In this document: one piece after another, positions 1-6,367 of the stretch
Layout: every line of letters begins with the position of its first letter
Position numbering within the stretch: position 1 is the stretch's first letter
Assembly: GCA_030609245.1 (NCBI GenBank)
Contig: JAUWCP010000143.1
Coordinates: forward strand, 1-6,367
From: Hyphomicrobium sp.
GTDB taxonomy: Bacteria > Pseudomonadota > Alphaproteobacteria > Rhizobiales > Hyphomicrobiaceae
Direction: 5' to 3'
DNA length: 6,367 bases
Translations under genes and position numbers: made by a program
The notes under the pieces: model-generated
Database searches by the model: none
What the model saw: only the letters and a program-made list of their open reading frames with translations
What the model was told of the DNA's origin: nothing

Positions 1-803
1 TTGGGCGCGATGACTGCGCGGCGCTTGTATCCGTAAGGAATTGAAGAGACGGCGGCCGGCCGCGCAGAAAGATAATGGGCGCCAGCCAGAATGTCGCCCA
101 TCACAGACGAGTGTCTCGATATGTAGTTGAGGTGAGCGGTCCACTCCGGCCCGACCTCTTTCATTGCGCGCGAGTCCATTATCCAGCAAATCGTGGCCGC
201 ATCGTCTTCCACGTTACATGCTCCGACGTATCCGCCTCGATAGCTGACAAGCTGAACCACGCCTTCAAGCGCGCGCGCCACCGCTTGGGAAGGCGAAAGC
301 TGGATCTTGTAGGCGGTCATATCGCCAACAGTTCGCGGCCAGCCCCGCATATTGTGTTTCCCTGTCGCCAGCGCCGCGCATTTGGCGTCAAAGCTTTTTG
401 AGCCGGTGCGCACCCGCACGCGCGTGGCCGCCGGCTCCAGAGCTGTTGCTGCCTCGCCGCGGATGATCTCCGCGCCTGCTTCCTGCGCCTTGCCGAGCAA
501 CGCCTCGTCGAGAGCAAGGCGTGACAGTCCTGCTCCCGCAAAGGGTAGCGTCGCGGTTGCGGTTTGCTCTCCCGTCGCCAGCCGAAACGTTTCGATACAT
601 GTGGCACCCATATCGGCCGCATTGAGCCCGAGGTAGCCGAGCAGATGCTGCGCTTCCGCGCTCAGGAAATCTCCGCAGACCTTCAGCTGCGCACTGGGCG
701 TGCGCTCGATAACGGCGACGCGCGCACCGTGTCGCGCCAGCTCCAACGCAAATGCGCTACCCGCCAAACCGCCGCCAATCGCAATGGCATCGAATTCCGC
801 CAT
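1..803 (-). CDS. FAD-dependent oxidoreductase, C-terminus beyond left edge
   Basis: The minus-strand frame is open from ATG at 803-801 to the left edge, giving 267 codons without a stop. The N-terminus has a Rossmann FAD-binding fold: strand AIAIGGGLAGSAFA with the GxGxxG glycines at residues 10, 12 and 15, and an acidic residue (E33) ending the second strand in RVAVIE. KVCGDFLSAEA (41-51) resembles the conserved Cys-Gly segment of geranylgeranyl-reductase-like and UbiH-like flavoproteins. The visible part ends in RPAAVSSIPYGYKRR, which usually precedes the second FAD-binding GD motif, so that motif and the C-terminus lie outside the window. It follows the ICMT-like gene on the same strand after 46 nt, which suggests an operon. 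By family and neighbour it probably oxidises or reduces a lipid or quinone-like substrate, as SrsC hydroxylates alkylresorcinol-derived quinones. The substrate is an inference. The ATG lacks a strong Shine-Dalgarno; upstream TTG at 839 is less likely because it adds residues without family character. Confidence 0.87.
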   Translation of the reverse strand, partial: MAEFDAIAIGGGLAGSAFALELARHGARVAVIERTPSAQLKVCGDFLSAEAQHLLGYLGLNAADMGATCIETFRLATGEQTATATLPFAGAGLSRLALDEALLGKAQEAGAEIIRGEAATALEPAATRVRVRTGSKSFDAKCAALATGKHNMRGWPRTVGDMTAYKIQLSPSQAVARALEGVVQLVSYRGGYVGACNVEDDAATICWIMDSRAMKEVGPEWTAHLNYISRHSSVMGDILAGAHYLSARPAAVSSIPYGYKRRAVIAP

Positions 804-849
804 GACCCGATTACGGCACAGCCGACACCCCCAAGACAAGCGCGGAGCG

Positions 850-1365
850 TCAATCCTCGCGCCGCTCCTTCAACGCCCCATCTTCCAGCAGCATTTTGTA
901 GTAGAGCACCGCGCTCCATACGCAGCCGAAGATCACAGCCACCGCCACATCGGCAAACACCAGCGGCAACAGGAACGTCTCCGCAATAGTCACCATATAG
1001 TTGGGGTGGCGCAGCCAGCGGTAGGGGCCGCTTCGCACCACTGGAGCCTCTTTGAGAGTGATAATCCTGTGCGTCCAATAGCGTCCCAGCGTCGCGATCA
1101 CCCAATAACGCACGACCTGCAGCAACAGATAAATCAAGAGCAGTGGCCAGATAATCTGCGCCGTGGCCGGGATCAGCATGAATATGGCGGCGATCCAAGC
1201 CAGATGCGTAACGGCCACGACCGGATAATAGTCGCGGCCGACTTCCTGTGCGCCCTCAGCTATCAATCTCTTCGTATTGCGCGCTGAATAAATTTCCTCC
1301 AGCCCGCGTTGCACAAGGATGAGGATAGCCGCAATTTGCGGATATCCGAAGCTTTGCTCCAACAT
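850..1365 (-). CDS. Isoprenylcysteine carboxyl methyltransferase (ICMT)-family membrane methyltransferase, YpbQ/BpsB-like
   Basis: This 171-residue integral membrane protein has hydrophobic segments near residues 8-20, 48-67, 70-90 and 126-156. The family signature is clear: SGPYRWLRHPNY (112-123), with the His-Pro-Asn-Tyr of the S-adenosylmethionine/substrate site, followed by the conserved Glu129 in TIAETF. The N-terminal pattern (SARN at 27-30, GAQEVGRDYYP at 38-48, then H54) fits the short bacterial YpbQ/BpsB branch rather than eukaryotic Ste14 enzymes. BpsB methylates alkylpyrones made by the type III polyketide synthase BpsA in Bacillus subtilis. A role as O-methyltransferase of a polyketide-derived or other lipid is therefore likely but not proven. 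The start is supported by AAAGGA (minus strand, 1375-1370) four bases before ATG. It is the first gene of a leftward pair with the FAD oxidoreductase and is divergent from the MMPL exporter. The length is normal for this branch. Confidence 0.9.
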   Translation of the reverse strand: MLEQSFGYPQIAAILILVQRGLEEIYSARNTKRLIAEGAQEVGRDYYPVVAVTHLAWIAAIFMLIPATAQIIWPLLLIYLLLQVVRYWVIATLGRYWTHRIITLKEAPVVRSGPYRWLRHPNYMVTIAETFLLPLVFADVAVAVIFGCVWSAVLYYKMLLEDGALKERRED

Positions 1366-1517
1366 GGCGTCCTTTGGGGCTGTTCAGGGAAAAGATCGTG
1401 CACGCACACGAACTATAGTATGCGTATTTTACGGGCCACCGATACGGTAATGCACAACTCTTTCGGGAACCGGCGCCGAGGGGCCATCCTGCCCAAATGA
1501 AGCGGACTTGAACGAGC
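1366..1517. promoter_or_regulatory. Divergent intergenic region between methyltransferase and exporter
   Basis: These 152 bp must hold the start signals of both the leftward lipid-tailoring pair and the rightward exporter. The stretch 1410-1431 is AT-rich in a GC-rich setting and contains ACTATAGT (1412-1419), a perfect 8-bp palindrome that offers a TATAGT -10-like hexamer on both strands. No convincing -35 box stands 16-18 bp upstream on either strand, so exact promoters are not called. CGTGCACG (1397-1404) is a second perfect palindrome; with one more base, TCGTGCACG recurs at 1529-1537 just inside the exporter gene. A shared regulator acting on both transcripts is possible but unproven. 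Confidence 0.5.
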
Positions 1518-3887
1518 ATGAGCAGCGGTCGTGCACGGGAACACGCGCAGCATGCACCCCAGCCCGCTTGGGCAGGCGCGCACGGCTTTGGCATCGAACG
1601 TCTTGGGCTCTTCCCCGTGCGTCACCCGCGTATAGCGCTGGCCCTGATCTCGCTTATCACCCTCGCAAGCTTGCTCTCGCTTCCTTGGCTCAAATCCGAT
1701 GACTCACTCAACGACTTCTTTCGTTCCGAGACGACCGCTTATTTGACCTATGAGCGCATGGCTAAGCAATTCCCCGCAAGCCGCAACGACGTTTTCGTGG
1801 TGGCTGAAGGCCTCGACATCATGGCACCGGCAACGCTGAAGCGGTTGCGCGCGCTGCACGTGGAGCTTGAGCTTATCCAGGGTGTGAGCGGCGTGACATC
1901 ACTCTTTTCGATCCGAGAAAACCCCAAAGACCTGGAAACGCCCCCGTTGCTGATACCCGATGAGTTTCCCAAAGGCGCAGCCTGGCAGAAGCTGGCCGAA
2001 AGGGTGCGCTCTCATCCACTGATCCGACACCGGCTGTTGTCCGATCATCGGCAAGGCACAGCCATTGCCACTTTCGTCGTCGCCCTCGATCCCGAAATAG
2101 CCACGGAGCGCGGGCTCGGCCCCCTGATTCGAGAGATTGACTCCATTGCGCACGGCTCGGTCGCGACGTCAGACCTGCGCGTCGGACTGACTGGCGTCCC
2201 CGTTATGAAACTCGAGATCGGCGAGGCCAGCCGCCGCGACCGCATCGTCTTCAACATTGGTGGCTTCTGCGTTGGTCTCATCGTCTGTCTATTGTTCTTC
2301 CGCCGCCTCGATTTGCTCATCATTGCCAACGCCGCGCCCATCGCTTGCGTACTTTGGACGCTCGGCCTCTTCACTCTATTTGATGTCGCCCTAAATCCCG
2401 TGATGAATGCCGTAATGCCTCTGTTGATGGTGATTGCCTTCACCAACTCCATGCATCTTGCGTTCGATCTTCGCGCGCGAGTGGGACGCGGCGAAACGGT
2501 GCCGGACGCCATCCGCCACGCCATGCGAACTGTCGGCCCGGCCTGCGTACTCACTTCGCTGACGACGTTCTTAGCCCTGATGTCCATTGCCATCAGCGAC
2601 TCAGTCCTTATTCGCACTTTCGGCCTCGGAGCGGCCGCAGGAACGGTCGTGACGTTATTGAGCGTCTTACTCATCGTCCCAACGCTATCAATGTTCTTTT
2701 TGCGCAGCGTGAGGGAGGAGGACCAAGAAGCCGTTGGTGTGCGTTTTCCCCGCGCCCGCCTGGATGCGCTCTCCGCCTGGCTTGCTCGCAAAATCGAAGC
2801 TCGCCACAAGATGCTGGCAATTTGCGGCATCGTTCTCACACTCGCCTGTCTGATCCTCTATCTGAGGGTAGAGCCCTTCTACCGGTTGAGCGACATCACG
2901 CCCCGCAACGAACAGGCCCATCGGGTATCAAGCCTGCTTCAAGACCGCCTTGCCGGGATTCACCCGATTCAAGTTCTGGTCACGTGGCCTGAGGCACAAA
3001 CCCCATCGCCCGACCGCCTCGCCGCCGCCGTCAACGAGATCCATGTGGCACTAGAGGCCCAACCCGAAGTGCGCAACGTTTGGTCTCTTTCGACCTTGCG
3101 CCAATGGGTCGGCGGCGAGGACGCTACACGAGACCAGCGCGTCAGGACCTACCTCGAACGCTTGCCGCGTCAGGTGCGGGGCCGCCTGCTGAGCGACGAT
3201 GGCCGCGCCACTCTCATCACCGGATTCATTCCCGATCTTGAAGCCAAGGACGTTCTGCATATCAAAGCCGACCTTGCGCGCGCCTTGCAGGGCGTCCACA
3301 CCCGCTACCCGGAGCTTCAACTCGACATCACCGGCATGTCGGTCATGTCGGCAGCCGCCGCAACAAGCGTCATTGACCAGCTGAACCGCAGCCTGCTGAT
3401 TGCCGTTGCCGTGGTCGTTGCCGCTCTAGCTTTAACATTTCGCTCAGTGAAGGCCGCAGCGCTCAGTATTCTCCCTAATATGTTCGCCCTCGTCGCTACA
3501 GGCGCGCTGCTGTACATCCTCGGCTGGGGACTGGAGTACGCGGGTATCATCGCCTTAACGGTAGCATTCGGCCTTGCCGTGGACGATACGATCCACTTTC
3601 TCAATCGCTACGGTCAGGAGCGAATGCGATTACCGAACCCGGCCGCTGCAACGCGTGAGACCATTCGGCGCATTGGTCCCATCCTGGTGGCAACGACGGT
3701 CGTTCTCGTTTTTGGTATGAGCGTTTCTGCCTTCAGCTCGATTCCCCCAACAGCCCTATTCGGAAAGCTGTGCATTGCGACCGTTATCTTCGCCTTACTC
3801 GGCGATCTCGTTTTCCTTCCCGCGACAATCTTTGCCGCCCACACCTGGGGCTGGCTGGGAACCTCGCGGCACCCCAACACGCCATAG
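1518..3887 (+). CDS. MMPL/RND-superfamily lipid exporter (COG1033-like), 12 TM
   Basis: This 789-residue protein has the two-fold RND layout. TM1 (38-58) is followed by a large periplasmic loop (about 59-240), then TM2-TM6 (243-262, 266-289, 293-316, 338-360, 367-396). The second half repeats this: TM7 (430-451), a loop (about 452-620), then TM8-TM12 (622-641, 645-669, 672-695, 717-740, 747-773). GLAVDDTIHFLNRY (685-698) in TM10 is the MMPL/RND proton-relay motif with Asp689-Asp690. The matching TM4 site reads FTNSMHL, with Thr309-Asn310 in place of the two Asp. The family uses proton-motive force to move lipids or other hydrophobic molecules in the inner membrane and needs no ATP. Divergence from an ICMT-like methyltransferase and an FAD oxidoreductase suggests that it exports their lipid product. 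It is shorter than HpnN and no hopanoid genes are visible. The ATG at 1518 is the first in-frame start and has only a weak GGA at 1504-1506. The stop is TAG at 3885-3887. Confidence 0.92.
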   Translation: MSSGRAREHAQHAPQPAWAGAHGFGIERLGLFPVRHPRIALALISLITLASLLSLPWLKSDDSLNDFFRSETTAYLTYERMAKQFPASRNDVFVVAEGLDIMAPATLKRLRALHVELELIQGVSGVTSLFSIRENPKDLETPPLLIPDEFPKGAAWQKLAERVRSHPLIRHRLLSDHRQGTAIATFVVALDPEIATERGLGPLIREIDSIAHGSVATSDLRVGLTGVPVMKLEIGEASRRDRIVFNIGGFCVGLIVCLLFFRRLDLLIIANAAPIACVLWTLGLFTLFDVALNPVMNAVMPLLMVIAFTNSMHLAFDLRARVGRGETVPDAIRHAMRTVGPACVLTSLTTFLALMSIAISDSVLIRTFGLGAAAGTVVTLLSVLLIVPTLSMFFLRSVREEDQEAVGVRFPRARLDALSAWLARKIEARHKMLAICGIVLTLACLILYLRVEPFYRLSDITPRNEQAHRVSSLLQDRLAGIHPIQVLVTWPEAQTPSPDRLAAAVNEIHVALEAQPEVRNVWSLSTLRQWVGGEDATRDQRVRTYLERLPRQVRGRLLSDDGRATLITGFIPDLEAKDVLHIKADLARALQGVHTRYPELQLDITGMSVMSAAAATSVIDQLNRSLLIAVAVVVAALALTFRSVKAAALSILPNMFALVATGALLYILGWGLEYAGIIALTVAFGLAVDDTIHFLNRYGQERMRLPNPAAATRETIRRIGPILVATTVVLVFGMSVSAFSSIPPTALFGKLCIATVIFALLGDLVFLPATIFAAHTWGWLGTSRHPNTP

Positions 3888-3992
3888 GTCGCGGTGCAGA
3901 AATTGGCGCCGTTCTCAAGCGCGCGTTTGGCTTGCGTGAAGGGACCCGATGCACGTAATCAGATTGCCAAGATCCACCCAGCAAGAGCCTCG

Positions 3993-4895
3993 ATGACCCG
4001 CAAAGACACTTCACCCAGCGCGCCCGCCTTCGCGCCCCCGCCTGTCTTAGAGCGCGCCGGCGATCTTCTCAGCCGCTACGATGTTCTTTTCTGCGACGTG
4101 TGGGGCGTCCTGCACAACGGCTACCGCGCCTTCTCCGCCGCTTGCGATGCTCTGCACCGCTTCCGCGCCAAAGGCGGCACCGTCATTCTCGTCTCCAACG
4201 CGCCCACACCTAAGGACAATGTTGCGCGCATGCTCGATGCGTGCGACGTGCCACGCGACGTATGGGACGATCTGGTGGCCTCGGGCGACATCGCGCTCCA
4301 CCACATCGAAGAAAAAGGATATTCGCGCGTCTTTTGCGTTGGTCCAAGGGACCGCGATGGTACAACCTTCAAGCGCGTCTTGGGCAAGGCTGCCAAACTT
4401 AACAAGGCGGACGCTATTCTATGCACCGGCCTCAACGATGACCTCACCGAGACAGCCGACGACTACCGTCCCATGCTCGAAGAGGCCTTAGCGCTGCGGC
4501 TACCGCTTGTTTGCGCCAACCCCGACCTCGTCGTTGATGTGGGTGGCCGCCACTACATTTGCGCCGGCGCAATCGCCGATCTCTACGAGCGCATGGACGG
4601 CGACGTATTCTGGGCCGGCAAACCTCACGCAAGTGCCTACGACACAGCGCATAGGGCCGCTGCAGCTATTCGCGGCAACGCCACACCGCGCAAGCGCGTC
4701 CTGGTGATAGGTGACTCCTTGCGTACCGATCTAAAGGGCGCGGAAGCAGCAGGCTTGGATGCGATTTTCGTTGCATCGGGAATTCACCGCGACGAAACCA
4801 TGGGCACCAAGACCCTCTCTGCCGATAAGCTTGCGGTCCTGTTTGCACCACCCGCTCCACCTGCCATTGCCGTCATGCCAGCGTTGGCGTGGTGA
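3993..4895 (+). CDS. HAD-superfamily class IIA hydrolase, TIGR01459 type
   Basis: From ATG at 3993 this is a 300-residue cytosolic protein. Motif I is FCDVWGVLHNG, with nucleophile Asp35 and Trp37 where most HAD phosphatases have the acid/base Asp; a DxWGVLHxG motif is typical of the TIGR01459 group. Motif II is VILVSNAP with Ser68. A C2-type cap occupies the middle, with CANPDLVVDVGGRHYICAG near 174-192. Motif III Lys210 lies in WAGKPHASAYD, and motif IV is GDSLRTDLKGA with Asp241 and Asp246. The set matches NagD-like class IIA enzymes, so phosphatase activity on a small phosphorylated metabolite is expected; the substrate is unknown. In many alphaproteobacteria the family sits near ribF, which is not visible here. 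ATG 3993 has AAGAG five bases upstream and places motif I at the usual distance. A GTG at 3894 would add 33 residues without family character. It lies 105 bp after the exporter on the same strand. Confidence 0.92.
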   Translation: MTRKDTSPSAPAFAPPPVLERAGDLLSRYDVLFCDVWGVLHNGYRAFSAACDALHRFRAKGGTVILVSNAPTPKDNVARMLDACDVPRDVWDDLVASGDIALHHIEEKGYSRVFCVGPRDRDGTTFKRVLGKAAKLNKADAILCTGLNDDLTETADDYRPMLEEALALRLPLVCANPDLVVDVGGRHYICAGAIADLYERMDGDVFWAGKPHASAYDTAHRAAAAIRGNATPRKRVLVIGDSLRTDLKGAEAAGLDAIFVASGIHRDETMGTKTLSADKLAVLFAPPAPPAIAVMPALAW

Positions 4896-4919
4896 GGCGA
4901 TCAAGGCCGTCGAACGTTA

Positions 4920-4990
4920 TTGCCGGATTACGATTTTCGTATTTGGGTGAACAGATCCGCCACCCGCGGGGAAGAGCCGGCAAAGAGAGA
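4920..4990 (+). promoter_or_regulatory. Candidate structured leader (possible riboswitch) of the antiporter gene
   Basis: The leader can form an outer stem P1, TTGCCGG (4920-4926) with CCGGCAA (4977-4983), seven perfect pairs. Inside are hairpin P2, TACGA (4929-4933) with TCGTA (4937-4941) over a TTT loop, and hairpin P3, CCGC (4957-4960) with GCGG (4966-4969). The five-base P3 loop CACCC (4961-4965) is fully complementary to GGGTG (4945-4949). The latter could form a pseudoknot of some of these pairs, or an alternative hairpin that excludes P3; all nine pairs together would be sterically strained. The purine-rich Shine-Dalgarno AGAGAGA (4984-4990) directly follows P1, seven bases before ATG 4998, which suggests translational control. 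Position before a cation/proton antiporter recalls known ion riboswitches (nhaA-I/II for Li+, DUF1646 for Na+, yybP-ykoY for Mn2+). I cannot assign it to any of these from sequence alone. Confidence 0.5.
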
Positions 4991-4997
4991 ATGCCGA

Positions 4998-6146
4998 ATG
5001 GACGATGATCTGACGCCGCTTGGCTGGGACAAAAAGATTCGTAGCGAGACACCGTTTTTCCTCGGCGCACTCACGCTTGGAATTTTCTTGGCCTTCGGCG
5101 ACTCGTGGTTTGCCGACCCCTCTCAACTGCTCTTGCGCGCTGGAATACTCGTGTGGCTCGTGGCAGCCATCCTCTATTGCATCTTTGGCGTCGTTCGCCA
5201 TGCCGACCGGCTAGCAGAAATTCTCGGCGAGCCGCTCGGCACGCTCATACTGACAATTTCGGTGACCGTGATCGAGGTCTCGCTCATCGCAGCCGTCATG
5301 TTTGAAGGCGGCTCAAACCCAACGCTTGCCCGAGAAACGATGTTCGCCGTCGTCATGATCATGATGAACGGGATGGTCGGTCTGGCATTGCTGGCCGGTG
5401 GAATTCGCCACATTCAACAGGAATACAACCTGGAGGGCGCACGCGCATATCTTTCCATCCTCATTCCGCTTGCGATCATCGCGCTCATTCTGCCGAACCG
5501 GACGACCACAACGGCCGCCGGAACGATGAGCTTTGCCCAGACCGTCTTCTTTTCCGTCACGACGGTCCTGCTCTACGGCATCTTCTTAGGACTTCAAACG
5601 ATGCGCCATCGCGGGTTCTTCGTCGAACCCAGCTTGGTAGACGTCGAACTTGAGCCGGCGGATCCCGAAATCACGCCGCCTGCAAAGCGCGGGCGTGCCA
5701 TCGCGGGGCACGCGGCGATGCTTTTTTTGACGATGGTGCCGATCATCGGTCTGTCGAAATATCTCGCCATCATCGTGGAGCAGGGCATCAGCGAGTTGAA
5801 CGTTCCAACAGCCTTTGGGGGTGTTCTTATTGCCTGCCTGATTCTCGCGCCTGAAAGTATCGCTGCACTCGAAGCCGCTCTCGCCAACAGGCTGCAGCGG
5901 TCCGTCAACCTGTGCTTGGGCTCCGCGCTCGCGACGCTTGCGCTCACCGTCCCATTCGTTCTGACTATCGGGCTGGTGACGGGACACACGATCAATCTGG
6001 GACTGAGCGGGGATAACGCCATCCTGCTTATGCTGACGATCCTGGTTAGCATGCTCACCTTCGGCGGCCGGCGAACGAACATGCTCCAAGGCGCCGTCCA
6101 CCTCTTGCTGTTCCTGTCCTTCCTGCTCCTCATCTTCAGTCCGTAG
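4998..6146 (+). CDS. chaA: ChaA/y4hA-type calcium (sodium, potassium):proton antiporter, CaCA family
   Basis: From ATG at 4998 the product is 382 residues, close to E. coli ChaA (366). About 11 hydrophobic segments are visible (near 20-38, 42-65, 80-101, 113-135, 150-167, 180-199, 235-261, 269-293, 304-327, 340-354, 360-380). The first CaCA alpha-repeat is GEPLGTLILTISVTVIEVSL (78-97), with Glu93 as the likely cation ligand. The second is LAPESIAALEAALANRLQRS (283-302), with Glu286, followed by NLCLGSALATLALTVP. An acidic cytoplasmic stretch (about 210-224) separates the halves. ChaA-type proteins exchange cytoplasmic Ca2+, Na+ or K+ for protons at alkaline pH or under salt stress; the ion used here cannot be told from sequence. 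The start at 4998 is chosen because AGAGAGA lies seven bases upstream and conserved residues begin after it. A TTG at 4920 would code through the structured leader and is disfavoured. It lies 102 nt after the HAD gene, so co-transcription is possible. Confidence 0.93.
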   Translation: MDDDLTPLGWDKKIRSETPFFLGALTLGIFLAFGDSWFADPSQLLLRAGILVWLVAAILYCIFGVVRHADRLAEILGEPLGTLILTISVTVIEVSLIAAVMFEGGSNPTLARETMFAVVMIMMNGMVGLALLAGGIRHIQQEYNLEGARAYLSILIPLAIIALILPNRTTTTAAGTMSFAQTVFFSVTTVLLYGIFLGLQTMRHRGFFVEPSLVDVELEPADPEITPPAKRGRAIAGHAAMLFLTMVPIIGLSKYLAIIVEQGISELNVPTAFGGVLIACLILAPESIAALEAALANRLQRSVNLCLGSALATLALTVPFVLTIGLVTGHTINLGLSGDNAILLMLTILVSMLTFGGRRTNMLQGAVHLLLFLSFLLLIFSP

Positions 6147-6367
6147 AGCCTTTTCGGCCTCAACGGACCCAATCGACAAATGCTGGTCTGCCATCGGATT
6201 GACCAATATCGATTGTCCAAGTAGGACCGTGCTCGGATCGCCTGGAGAGCTGCCGGGTTTAAGGGCCGCAGTTATTCGTGATTACGTAGTGGCTTGAGCC
6301 ACTTAGGATGCAGGCTCATCTCTAGCGCACGGGGACCTTTCAGATGTCAAAACCAGCCTTGATATGC
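6147..6367. other. Non-coding right end with repeats and possible start of next gene
   Basis: No complete gene is seen in these 221 bp. Elements visible are: two imperfect direct copies of GATTGxCCAA at 6197-6206 and 6211-6220; a short inverted repeat at 6288-6303; and an ATG at 6344 preceded by GGGGA (6331-6335), reading MSKPALIC before the window ends. The ATG has a plausible but distant Shine-Dalgarno, so it may be the start of a rightward gene whose promoter lies here. No clear Rho-independent terminator with a T-run follows the antiporter stop. Confidence 0.35.
6288..6303. repeat. Short perfect inverted repeat AGTGGC-TTGA-GCCACT
   Basis: The two 6-bp arms AGTGGC and GCCACT enclose TTGA; the arms can extend to seven pairs with a two-base loop. 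No T-run follows on the plus strand (TAGGATG) and none on the minus strand, so it is not a standard intrinsic terminator. It may be an operator of a gene starting near 6344, a weak terminator of the antiporter transcript, or chance. Confidence 0.4.

Noticed and set aside
700..1287. 195-codon plus-strand open frame across the methyltransferase and oxidoreductase junction
   Set aside because: It is antisense to two recognised genes and its translation is His/Arg/Gln-rich with no family features.
1450..1500. Short ORF MHNSFGNRRRGAILPK before the exporter, as a possible leader peptide
   Set aside because: It has no Shine-Dalgarno, no runs of regulatory codons and no attenuator-like hairpins after it; chance is sufficient.
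2045..2839. 264-codon minus-strand open frame inside the exporter gene
   Set aside because: The translation is Arg/Ser/Thr-rich without domain character and lies wholly opposite the MMPL coding frame, whose family match is clear.
3894..3992. GTG at 3894 as the start of the HAD gene (33 extra residues)
   Set aside because: The added residues have no family character, and ATG 3993 places motif I at the distance usual for the family. It cannot be fully excluded without homologue alignment.
6146..6161. Hairpin GAGCC-TTTTC-GGCCTC just after the antiporter stop as intrinsic terminator
   Set aside because: The stem is only five pairs with a bulge and is followed by CAACGG rather than a T-run.
5586..6220. 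Long minus-strand open frames (206 and 208 codons) opposite the antiporter gene
   Set aside because: They lie antisense to a clear CaCA-family gene, have Arg/Gln-rich low-complexity translations without recognisable domains, and are expected shadows of a GC-rich coding strand.
6250..6276. Stem CTGC...GCAG followed by TTATT as a terminator
   Set aside because: Only four continuous pairs, an internal C-C mismatch and a poor T-tract; too weak to call.

Overview
The window (about 6.4 kb, GC-rich) reads as chromosomal DNA of an alphaproteobacterium, plausibly of the Hyphomicrobiales. This rests on gene content: a TIGR01459-type HAD-IIA hydrolase, a ChaA/y4hA-type antiporter and a lipid-tailoring pair beside an MMPL/RND exporter. 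The taxon is an inference. No rRNA, tRNA, CRISPR array, insertion sequence or phage gene was seen.

Left part (1-1365, minus strand): two co-directional genes. An isoprenylcysteine carboxyl methyltransferase (ICMT)-like membrane O-methyltransferase (850-1365) is followed after 46 nt by an FAD-dependent oxidoreductase (803 down to the left edge, 267 codons visible, C-terminus missing). Similar enzymes tailor the alkylresorcinols, alkylpyrones and phenolic lipids made by bacterial type III polyketide synthases (BpsB/YpbQ, SrsC). No polyketide synthase is visible here; it could lie left of the window.

Middle (1366-3992): a 152-bp divergent intergenic region with AT-rich and palindromic elements, then a 789-residue, 12-TM MMPL/RND exporter on the plus strand. 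Its divergent position beside lipid-modifying enzymes suggests that it moves their lipid product. Its second half keeps the Asp-Asp proton-relay motif, but the equivalent site in the first half is Thr-Asn.

Right part (3993-6146, plus strand): a HAD-IIA phosphatase-like protein of 300 residues, then a 102-nt gap, then a ChaA-type Ca2+(Na+,K+)/H+ antiporter of 382 residues. The antiporter leader can fold into a compact structure: a 7-bp closing stem, an inner hairpin and a pseudoknot-capable or mutually exclusive hairpin pair, with the Shine-Dalgarno directly after the closing stem. This is the best candidate in the window for an ion-sensing riboswitch and the item most worth checking.

The last 221 bp hold no complete gene. 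They contain a 14-bp-period direct repeat, a short perfect inverted repeat and a possible start codon of a gene cut by the right edge.
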